Source: UBA1038 sp964480995 (GTDB lineage: Bacteria > Bacillota > Clostridia > Christensenellales > Aristaeellaceae). From it: a stretch of 7,839 nt of DNA. The DNA lies in assembly GCA_964480995.1 (NCBI GenBank), contig CAYZRZ010000105.1:1-7839 (forward strand), in the 5' to 3' direction. The notes beneath the pieces are model-generated. The model saw only the letters and a list, made by a program, of their open reading frames with translations, was not told where the DNA came from and ran no database searches. How positions within the stretch are numbered: the first letter of the stretch is position 1; each line of letters opens with the position of its first letter. Below, in pieces: positions 1 to 5,622 of the stretch. The position numbers and the translations under genes are program-made.

Positions 1-589
1 CCATATGGGCATTTTGCTCGACCAGGAGCACGGTGACGCCTTCCGCGTTAATCTCCCGCGTAATGGAAAATATCTCCTGCACCAGCAGGGGGGAAAGGCC
101 CATGGAGGGCTCGTCCATCATCAGCAGCTTGGGCTTTGACATCAGCGCCCTCCCCATGGCCAGCATCTGCTGCTCGCCGCCGGATAGCGTGCCCGCGGCC
201 TGTTTGCGCCGCTCCTTCAGGCGGGGAAAGTGATCGAATACCTTTTCAAGTGTCTTGGCCTGGTCTTCCTTATCACGGTTGGTAAATGCCCCCATATCCA
301 GGTTTTCCATCACGCTCATGCGCGAAAACACGCGCCTTCCCTCCGGTACCTGCACCAGGCCCATAGCGACCAGGCTGTGGGGAGGAACCTTGGTTATATG
401 CTGTCCATTAAAGGTGACCTCACCATTCCTGTAGGGGATCAGACCGGATATGGCATGAAGGATGGAGGTTTTTCCGGCGCCGTTGGCACCGATCAGGGTA
501 ACAATCTCTCCGGGATTCACCTCAAAGCAGATATCGTGCAGCGCGTGAATGGCTCCGTAGTACAGGTCCATGTGCTCAATCTTCAGCAT
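1..589 (-). CDS. livF: LivF, ATP-binding protein of a branched-chain amino acid ABC importer (3' end cut by window)
   Basis: Cytoplasmic ATPase subunit that pairs with the LivG domain to drive uptake through the LivH/LivM channel. I translated 196 residues from the ATG at 587-589; family members run about 235, so roughly 40 C-terminal residues lie beyond base 1. Visible motifs are Walker A GANGAGKTS (34-42), ABC signature LSGGEQQ (135-141), Walker B LLMMDEP (155-161) and VEQNA (190-194). In the last motif Gln replaces the switch His, which is normal for LivF. The VPEGRRVF segment (81-88) is also LivF-typical. The start is supported by AAGGAGG at 598-604, 8 nt upstream. The first 14 nt overlap the end of the upstream fused gene, so this ribosome-binding site lies inside coding sequence and translation is probably coupled. 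Substrate specificity cannot be read from this subunit. Confidence 0.95.
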   Translation of the reverse strand, partial: MLKIEHMDLYYGAIHALHDICFEVNPGEIVTLIGANGAGKTSILHAISGLIPYRNGEVTFNGQHITKVPPHSLVAMGLVQVPEGRRVFSRMSVMENLDMGAFTNRDKEDQAKTLEKVFDHFPRLKERRKQAAGTLSGGEQQMLAMGRALMSKPKLLMMDEPSMGLSPLLVQEIFSITREINAEGVTVLLVEQNAHM

Positions 590-2441
590 GCTGCGCGCCT
601 CCTTCGCTTTCCCCGTCAGGCGTTCCCAGATAAGCCGCTATAACTTCCGCGTTTTTGCCGATCTGCGCGGGGCTGCCGTGGGCGATCACGCGGCCGTAGT
701 TCAGTACATAGATACGCTCACAGATGCCCATGACCAGCTTCATATCATGCTCGATCAGGAGAATGGCGACTGAGAACTGATTGCGGATGATCTTGATGGT
801 AGCCATCAGTTCGGCGGTCTCGATCGGGTTCATGCCCGCCGCAGGCTCATCCAGCAGCAGAACCTTGGGGTTGCAGGCGAGTGCCCGGCATATTTCCAGT
901 TTGCGCTGCTGTCCGTACGGCAGGCTGTCAGCCTGAGCCTGGGCAACATCTTCCATATCAAAAACCCTCAGCAGCTCACGCGCGCGGATATCAATACCCA
1001 TTTCTTCGGTCTGGTAAGAAGAAGCGCGGACGATGCCCGAAAGGGGGGAATACTGCATCCTGGTATGGAACGCAACTTTGATATTCTCAAGCACAGTCAT
1101 GGACTTGAACAACCGGATGTTTTGGAATGTGCGAGCGATGCCGTTTTTGGTAATTTCATGCGTTGACATCCCGCTGATGGATTTGCTCAGCAGAATGATC
1201 TCGCCTTCTGTCGGCGCGTATACGCCGGTCAGCATGTTGAATACAGTTGTTTTACCGGCACCGTTGGGGCCGATCAGCCCTACGATCTCGTTGTTTCGCA
1301 GGGTCAGGTTGATGCCTTCCGCCGCCACCAGTCCGCCGAAGCGGATGCCCAGGTTTTTAGTCTCCAGAACAATAGCGTTTTCCCATACATCATAGCGGGG
1401 TGTGTAGGGCATCTTGGCCTGACGCTTTTTGATACGCAGCGTTTTTTTGAGCCAGCGCCCTGTGCCGTCCCATGCCTTGATCAAAGAAAACTCCTTGGTG
1501 CCCATCAAGCCGGAAGGACGGAACAGCATCATGCCAATCAGGAGGGTCGAATAGATGACCAAGCGCCATTCGGAGAAACCTCGCAGAAACTCGGGCAATG
1601 CGACCAGAATGGCAGAGGATATGATAGAGCCGGTGATCGAGCCCATACCGCCCAGAACGACCATGACCAGGTACTCAATAGACTTGTTAAAGCCGAAGGT
1701 CTTGGGGCTCAGCATGCCGATCTGATGGGCATACAGGCCACCCGCGATACCCGCGAAGAAGGCGGCCAGCGTAAAAGCGAACAGTTTGTAGTAGATTGTT
1801 GGAATGCCTGTCGCTTCGGCCGCCACCTCGTTTTCACGGATGGAGATGATGGCACGCCCATGCCTGGAGCGGCCAAGGGTGTAGATGCTGGTGATGATGA
1901 TGACCATCACCCAGAATACGATCGAAAGCTGAATGGCGCCTGATACATTGGTATCGCTTGAAAAGGCGCGTGACATCCGCGTAATGCGGGACAGCCCGCC
2001 CGCGCCGCCGGTAAATGACAAGTTTTCAATCACCACACGGATGATTTCGCCGAAACCCAACGTGATGATGGCCAGATAGTCACCCTTTAGGCGCAGGGCC
2101 GGCATGCCGATGATCAGGCCGAATAAGGCTGCCATCAATCCGCCCGCGATCAAACCAATCGGCAGGCTGAGAGCGAAGCTTGTTTCGCTCATCGCTTTGG
2201 TGATCAAGGCAGCCGTATAGGCCCCGATGGACATAAAGCCGGCATGTCCAAGCGCCAGCTGGCCCAACAGGCCGGTCGTCAGATTTAAGCTGACAGCCAT
2301 GATGACCGCGATGCCGATGGTGATGATGATGCCGGAAATATAACTGTTAATGGTGCCGGTCGATATAAGAAGCGACAAGATCACATAGATGATGACAAGG
2401 GCTGAAATGTTCAGCGTATAACTTTTTACCTTTTTATTCAT
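576..2441 (-). CDS. livM/livG: LivM-LivG fusion: permease plus ATP-binding domain of a branched-chain amino acid ABC importer
   Basis: A single 621-residue frame joins two subunits that are usually separate. Residues 1-315 are LivM: about eight or more hydrophobic segments, the LNLTTGLLGQLALGHAGF motif (52-69), the cytoplasmic loop RAIISIRENEVAAEATGI (196-213) expected to contact the ATPase, and VVLGGMGSITG (261-271). Residues 316-355 form a basic linker (KKTLRIKKRQAK, 332-343). Residues 356-621 are LivG: Walker A GPNGAGKTT (391-399), Q-loop Gln440, the LivG-style signature LPYGQQR (507-513), Walker B VLLLDEP (527-533) and switch His565. The start ATG has AGAAGG 8 nt upstream (2450-2455) and sits 3 nt after the livH stop. 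Permease/ATPase fusions of this family are known but less common than separate genes. An A7 run in the linker (1442-1448) means a one-base length error could create or destroy the fusion. ATG codon 344 could be an independent livG start, but it has no good ribosome-binding site. Confidence 0.92.
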   Translation of the reverse strand: MNKKVKSYTLNISALVIIYVILSLLISTGTINSYISGIIITIGIAVIMAVSLNLTTGLLGQLALGHAGFMSIGAYTAALITKAMSETSFALSLPIGLIAGGLMAALFGLIIGMPALRLKGDYLAIITLGFGEIIRVVIENLSFTGGAGGLSRITRMSRAFSSDTNVSGAIQLSIVFWVMVIIITSIYTLGRSRHGRAIISIRENEVAAEATGIPTIYYKLFAFTLAAFFAGIAGGLYAHQIGMLSPKTFGFNKSIEYLVMVVLGGMGSITGSIISSAILVALPEFLRGFSEWRLVIYSTLLIGMMLFRPSGLMGTKEFSLIKAWDGTGRWLKKTLRIKKRQAKMPYTPRYDVWENAIVLETKNLGIRFGGLVAAEGINLTLRNNEIVGLIGPNGAGKTTVFNMLTGVYAPTEGEIILLSKSISGMSTHEITKNGIARTFQNIRLFKSMTVLENIKVAFHTRMQYSPLSGIVRASSYQTEEMGIDIRARELLRVFDMEDVAQAQADSLPYGQQRKLEICRALACNPKVLLLDEPAAGMNPIETAELMATIKIIRNQFSVAILLIEHDMKLVMGICERIYVLNYGRVIAHGSPAQIGKNAEVIAAYLGTPDGESEGGAQHAED

Positions 2442-2444
2442 CGG

Positions 2445-3323
2445 CTATACCTTCTCCCTTGTCCCGCGGCCGAGCAATCCTGAGGGTTTAAACAGCAGCA
2501 CCACAATCAGAATGCCGTATACCACCGCGTCGCTCAGCTGGGATGAGATATACGCCTTTGTCAGGCTTTCCGCCAGGCCCATGATCATTCCGCCCAGCAT
2601 GGCGCCGGGGATGATCCCGATGCCGCCAAGTACGGCAGCGATAAAAGCCTTCAGGCCGGGCAGAGCGCCAAGCGAGGGAGATACGCTGGGGTAAGCCAGA
2701 CCGTAGAGCAGCGAGCCTATACCGGCCAGCGCGCAGCCGATAGCAAAGGTAAGGGAAATGGTATTGTTGACATTGATGCCCATCAGCTGGGCGGCGTTAA
2801 AATCCTCCGATACCGCGCGCATGGATTTTCCGGCGCGGGACTTTGATACAAATGCCTGCAGCAGGATCATCAGCACGGCAGATGTAAGGATCGTAATGGT
2901 AGTGGTCGAGCCGACCATCAAAGGGCCGATGTTCAGCGCGGGCAGCTTCAGGCTGATAGGATACGGCTTGGGCGTAGGCGTAAAGATCAGGAGCGCCAAG
3001 TTCTGCAGCAGCATGCTGACACCGATGGCCGTAATCAAAGACGAGATGCGCGGTGAGTTGCGCAAAGGTTTATACGCTATTCGCTCAATCAGCACGCCGA
3101 ACACAACACAGGTCAATATTACCAGAACGATGACCAGGGGGACAGGCAGATTCAGCATGGTGATCATGACAACGGCGGCATAAGCTCCCACCATTAAAAT
3201 ATCACCGTGCGCGAAATTGATCAGGCGCACGATGCCATATACCATGGTATAGCCCAAGGCAATCAGCGCGTAAATGGCGCCGACATGAAGGCCGTTGATC
3301 AATTGGTTCAATAGCAGTATCAC
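2445..3323 (-). CDS. livH: LivH, inner-membrane permease of a branched-chain amino acid ABC importer
   Basis: Second channel-forming subunit, pairing with the LivM half of the downstream fusion. At 292 residues it has the usual LivH length (about 290-310). The N-terminus shows the family pattern LINGLHVGAIYALIALGYTM (8-27) followed by LINFAHGDILMVGAY (34-48). The cytoplasmic ATPase-contact loop is MRAVSEDFNAAQLMGI (168-183), and the conserved AAVLGGIGIIPGAMLGG (229-245) precedes the last membrane segment. In that motif Ile237 stands where Ser is usual (GGIGSIPG). The start is GTG, immediately preceded by an in-frame TAA, so no earlier start is possible. A GGAGG at 3336-3340 is 12 nt upstream, longer than the 7-9 nt seen for its neighbours. 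Downstream only 3 nt separate its TAG from the livM-livG ATG. Confidence 0.95.
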   Translation of the reverse strand: MILLLNQLINGLHVGAIYALIALGYTMVYGIVRLINFAHGDILMVGAYAAVVMITMLNLPVPLVIVLVILTCVVFGVLIERIAYKPLRNSPRISSLITAIGVSMLLQNLALLIFTPTPKPYPISLKLPALNIGPLMVGSTTTITILTSAVLMILLQAFVSKSRAGKSMRAVSEDFNAAQLMGINVNNTISLTFAIGCALAGIGSLLYGLAYPSVSPSLGALPGLKAFIAAVLGGIGIIPGAMLGGMIMGLAESLTKAYISSQLSDAVVYGILIVVLLFKPSGLLGRGTREKV

Positions 3324-3349
3324 TTAATTGTTCAACCTCCGTCCTCCCG

Positions 3350-3386
3350 AAAATAGACACAAGGGGGAGGAGCAAGTCCTCCCCCT
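3350..3386 (-). terminator. GC-rich hairpin between livK and livH, likely partial terminator/attenuator
   Basis: In the livK-to-livH transcript a perfect 10-bp stem (AGGGGGAGGA with TCCTCCCCCT, + strand 3362-3371 and 3377-3386) closes a 5-nt loop. It begins 17 nt after the livK stop. It is followed by a moderately U-rich stretch reading TGTGTCTATTTT. The tail is too interrupted for a textbook full terminator, so partial read-through into livH is likely. Such hairpins after binding-protein genes commonly stop some transcripts and protect the upstream mRNA from 3' exonucleases, giving excess binding protein. On the + strand the hairpin is followed by GAAAAG, so it does not look bidirectional. 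The stem is directly visible; the role is inferred. Confidence 0.7.
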
Positions 3387-3403
3387 GAAAAGATACCTAA
3401 GGC

Positions 3404-4537
3404 TTAGGGGTTCTGCATTTTGACGAAGACCTTGTTGCCCTGCGCATCAAATGTCATGATGAAGGCGCTCTTGATCGGGTCATTGTGCTCATCAAAGGTG
3501 ATCTTGCCGCTGACAGCTTCAAGGTCGGTCGCTCTGATGGCTGCCACGACATCTTCATACTTGGTGGAGCCCTTCTTCAGAGCCTCAGCTAGTACAAGCG
3601 CTGCGTCATAGCCGGTGGCGGAGAAGGCAACGGACGGTTCTTCATTATATGCGGCCTTGAACGCGGCAACGAAGTCCTTGGCCAGCTGGCTGTCAGCTTG
3701 CGTGGAGAAGTGATCTGAGTAGGTCATATTCGTGAGCAGGGATTTGTCAGCGATTGCATCTACAATATCCGAGATGCCGTCGGCGCCCAGGAATTTGACG
3801 TTCAGCCCGATTTCATTGGCTTGCGTCAGGATCAGGGAAGCCTCCGCGCCGTAATAGGGCAGGAAAATAACTTCGGGGTTTGCGTTCTTGACGTTGGTCA
3901 GCTGGGTTTTGAAGTCCACATCGCCGTAGGCGGCGGACTCAGCGGCAACCATTTCAAGGCCCAGCGATGCAGCCTCGGCAACAAAGGCATCGTAGAGTCC
4001 CTTGGAGTACTCGTTGCCGTTATCATACAGTGCCGCTACCTTGGTAAAGCCCTCATCCTTGGCGTAGCGCGCCATCTGCACAGCCTGGAAGGGATCCAGG
4101 AAGCAGGTGCGGAACACGCTGGGACGATCAGTTGTGATATCATAGGCGGTGGCGGAGGCGGTGATCATCGGGATGCCAATGTCCGCGGCGTATTCGGCCA
4201 CAGCCTTGGTCACGCCGGTCAGCACCGCGCCGATGATGGCGACAACGCCGTCATTCTGTACAAGTTTTTCAAACGCAAGTACGCCGTCATTTGCTTCGCC
4301 GCGGTCATCTTCCCAGATAACTTCGACCTTCTTGCCGTCAATGCCGCCCTGCGCATTCAACTGGCTGATATAAAGGTCAACGCCTTTTTGAACAGCCAGG
4401 CCGTAAACTGCGTAAGGACCGGATAGGACGGCGATGCCTCCGACTTTAATCGTTTCTTCTGCCAGCGCAACCGGCGCGACAAAACTGATGCCCAGGACGA
4501 GAACCAAGAAAATTGATAACCAAGCGCGCTTTTTCAT
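3404..4537 (-). CDS. livK: LivK/LivJ-type substrate-binding protein of the ABC importer
   Basis: Extracytoplasmic receptor that delivers substrate to LivH/LivM (periplasmic-binding-protein family 6, Leu/Ile/Val-binding type). The chosen ATG gives 377 residues, the family norm. It begins with a Sec signal peptide: basic MKKR, a hydrophobic core to about residue 20, then APVALA with predicted cleavage after Ala26. The mature part opens with TIKVGGIAVLSGPYAVYG (29-46). Other family features are AQGGIDGKKVEVIWEDDRG (62-80), IIGAVLTG (101-108), IPMITASATAYDIT (122-135) and the hinge-side VAALYDNGNEYSKG (167-180). The frame stays open upstream to 4642, but the ATG at 4535-4537 has AAAGGAGG (4546-4553) 8 nt upstream and starts the signal peptide, so the extension is rejected. 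There is no cysteine near the cleavage site, so it is not a lipoprotein. Branched-chain amino acids are the default substrate; other amino acids or amides cannot be excluded. Confidence 0.94.
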   Translation of the reverse strand: MKKRAWLSIFLVLVLGISFVAPVALAEETIKVGGIAVLSGPYAVYGLAVQKGVDLYISQLNAQGGIDGKKVEVIWEDDRGEANDGVLAFEKLVQNDGVVAIIGAVLTGVTKAVAEYAADIGIPMITASATAYDITTDRPSVFRTCFLDPFQAVQMARYAKDEGFTKVAALYDNGNEYSKGLYDAFVAEAASLGLEMVAAESAAYGDVDFKTQLTNVKNANPEVIFLPYYGAEASLILTQANEIGLNVKFLGADGISDIVDAIADKSLLTNMTYSDHFSTQADSQLAKDFVAAFKAAYNEEPSVAFSATGYDAALVLAEALKKGSTKYEDVVAAIRATDLEAVSGKITFDEHNDPIKSAFIMTFDAQGNKVFVKMQNP

Positions 4538-4582
4538 GACATCTGCCTCCTTTGTTCCGTAGTTATTCTCCACGGTTGACGG

Positions 4583-4670
4583 TATCATACATAATGAAGC
4601 ATGAATATGCAATAGTGAGATTGTACCTGCTTTGTATTGCATTTGTTGAAATGGTTTTGATTGTATGATA
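4583..4670. repeat. Nested inverted repeats upstream of livK (possible operator pair)
   Basis: A 9-bp inverted repeat (TATCATACA at 4583-4591, TGTATGATA at 4662-4670) encloses an 8-bp one (ATGCAATA at 4607-4614, TATTGCAT at 4635-4642). Their centres are only 2 bp apart (4626.5 and 4624.5). The left outer arm covers the livK -10 and the left inner arm covers its -35. The repeats are exact. Whether a regulator binds them, or they arose by chance in AT-rich DNA, is unknown. Confidence 0.45.
4584..4612 (-). promoter_or_regulatory. Probable sigma-70/sigma-A promoter of the liv operon
   Basis: On the minus strand, TTGCAT (4607-4612) and TATGAT (4584-4589) are separated by exactly 17 bp. The -10 matches the consensus at 5 of 6 positions; the -35 keeps TTG only. 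Initiation near 4577 would leave a leader of about 40 nt containing the strong livK Shine-Dalgarno. A second possible promoter lies just upstream: TACAAT (4620-4625) with TCAACA (4644-4649) at 18-bp spacing. Both are inferred from consensus only. Confidence 0.5.
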
Positions 4671-4679
4671 TGTCCGCGC

Positions 4680-4709
4680 TTGACAGATTTATCTGCATCA
4701 TGCTATGTT
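4680..4709 (+). promoter_or_regulatory. Probable sigma-70/sigma-A promoter of the pseudouridine synthase-HAD operon
   Basis: A perfect -35 TTGACA (4680-4685) is followed after 18 bp by TATGTT (4704-4709), which carries an extended -10 TG at 4701-4702. Initiation near 4716 would give a leader of about 37 nt before the TTG start at 4753. This is the best consensus match in the divergent region. It does not overlap the livK promoter facing the other way. Confidence 0.6.
4684..4695. repeat. Short palindrome in the promoter spacer (CAGAT-TT-ATCTG)
   Basis: A 5-bp perfect inverted repeat with a 2-bp centre begins within the -35 hexamer of the rightward promoter and runs into its spacer. A protein bound here would block RNA polymerase. 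The element is short enough to occur by chance. Confidence 0.3.
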
Positions 4710-4750
4710 TTTGCAGGTTTCACCGATTGACTTGCAATGAAAGTGTGAAA

Positions 4751-4770
4751 ATTTGAACCGATTTGAACTG
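4751..4770 (+). repeat. 10-bp tandem repeat across the TTG start codon
   Basis: ATTTGAACCG is followed directly by ATTTGAACTG, identical at 9 of 10 positions. The first copy contains the TTG start of the pseudouridine synthase gene (4753-4755); the second contains an out-of-frame TTG. A 10-bp unit is not a multiple of 3, so gain or loss of one copy would change the reading frame relative to the start. Confidence 0.6.
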
Positions 4771-5592
4771 ATCGCGGGACCGGAAAATGAGGGAATGCAG
4801 CTGCTTTCCTTTTTGCGCGCCCGCCATCCTCTGGCGCCTGAACGCGTGCTTCAAAGCGCGCTCAAAGCCCGGGATGTTAAATTGAATGGTATCCGGGTTT
4901 CCGGCAACACAGGGATCAAGGCAGGCGATCTGGTTGTTTGGTTTACAACATGGAAGGAGCCTGATCTTGAGATTATATATGAAGATAACAATCTCATGAT
5001 CGCCAATAAGCCATCGGGGATCAGCAGCGACCGGCAGGAAGACGGGGCCATGAGCGTGGAGGAATGGGGAGAGGGACGCGGCGTTTCCATCGTCCACCGG
5101 CTTGACCAGCAGACATCAGGATTAATCATCCTCTCAAAGAACGATGCTGCCAAAGCTGCATTGGAAGAGGCGCTGCGCATGCGTCAGATTGAAAAGCGAT
5201 ATCAGTGTCTGGTTGCGGGTGTGCCTGAAAAACCTCACGGCGTTTTGCGCGCCTATCTTTATAAGGATTCGGAACTGGGCAGGGTATCGGTATCTGAAAA
5301 ACCAGGGCGGTTTGCCAAAGAGATCGTTACGGAGTATGATGTCATGGAGGCTAAGGGCGATTATGCCCGATTGCTGGTCACCCTGCACACCGGGCGCACA
5401 CACCAGATCCGTGCCCATATGGCCTTCATAGGCCATCCGCTGCTGGGGGATGACAAGTACGGCTCGCGTGAAGCGAACCGCAGCCACAAAGCAAGACGGC
5501 TGATGCTCTGCTCGACCTGGCTGTGCTTCCAAACACAAGGAGCGCTTGCCTATCTTCATGGCCAGGCCTTTGGTATTCAGCCGCCCTTCTAG
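4753..5592 (+). CDS. RluA-family RNA pseudouridine synthase with N-terminal S4-like domain
   Basis: Converts specific uridines in rRNA or tRNA to pseudouridine in the cytoplasm. The 279 residues fit the family. An N-terminal S4-like RNA-binding segment (about 10-65: VKLNGIRVSGNTGIKAGDLV at 42-61) precedes the catalytic domain. The catalytic domain opens with IIYEDNNLMIANKPSGI (74-90). The catalytic motif is HRLDQQTSGL (115-124) with Asp118 as nucleophile. GRTHQIRAHM (214-223), GDDKYG (232-237) and the C-terminal PPF are further hallmarks. The start is TTG: an in-frame stop at 4738-4740 leaves no earlier choice, and the next ATG (4795) would remove the first S4 strand. No clear Shine-Dalgarno precedes it. 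The target site (RluA, RluC, RluD or another) cannot be decided from sequence alone, so no symbol is given. It is probably co-transcribed with the HAD gene 30 bp downstream. Confidence 0.93.
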   Translation: MNRFELIAGPENEGMQLLSFLRARHPLAPERVLQSALKARDVKLNGIRVSGNTGIKAGDLVVWFTTWKEPDLEIIYEDNNLMIANKPSGISSDRQEDGAMSVEEWGEGRGVSIVHRLDQQTSGLIILSKNDAAKAALEEALRMRQIEKRYQCLVAGVPEKPHGVLRAYLYKDSELGRVSVSEKPGRFAKEIVTEYDVMEAKGDYARLLVTLHTGRTHQIRAHMAFIGHPLLGDDKYGSREANRSHKARRLMLCSTWLCFQTQGALAYLHGQAFGIQPPF

Positions 5593-5622
5593 CCTCAAGT
5601 ATATTTGATTGTGAGGAACGGC

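Noticed and set aside
230..643. Open frame of 137 codons on the plus strand across the livF/livG junction
   Set aside because: Shadow of livF and the LivG end; the minus-strand frames contain Walker A, signature and Walker B motifs.
3396..3408. CCTAAG-G-CTTAGG palindrome over the livK stop codon
   Set aside because: The centre is one base, so only a 4-bp stem with a 5-nt loop can form. It is too weak to call a structure.
3821..4426. Open frame of 201 codons on the plus strand
   Set aside because: It is wholly antisense to livK, whose frame has clear family motifs and a strong ribosome-binding site. The antisense peptide has no recognisable domain and no start signal.
1..4537. Urea importer (Urt) as an alternative identity for the importer
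   Set aside because: No urea-cluster neighbours are present, and the gene order with a 377-residue LivK-type receptor fits the general hydrophobic amino acid group. Substrate is still unproven.
4538..4642. Possible 35-residue N-terminal extension of LivK
   Set aside because: It would place non-hydrophobic sequence ahead of an obvious Sec signal peptide and would overlap the proposed promoter. The ATG at 4537 has an ideal AAAGGAGG site.
4637..4669. Plus-strand promoter TTGCAT ... TATGAT
   Set aside because: The spacing is 21 bp, too long for a usual promoter. TTGACA with an extended -10 at 4680-4709 is a better candidate for the rightward operon.
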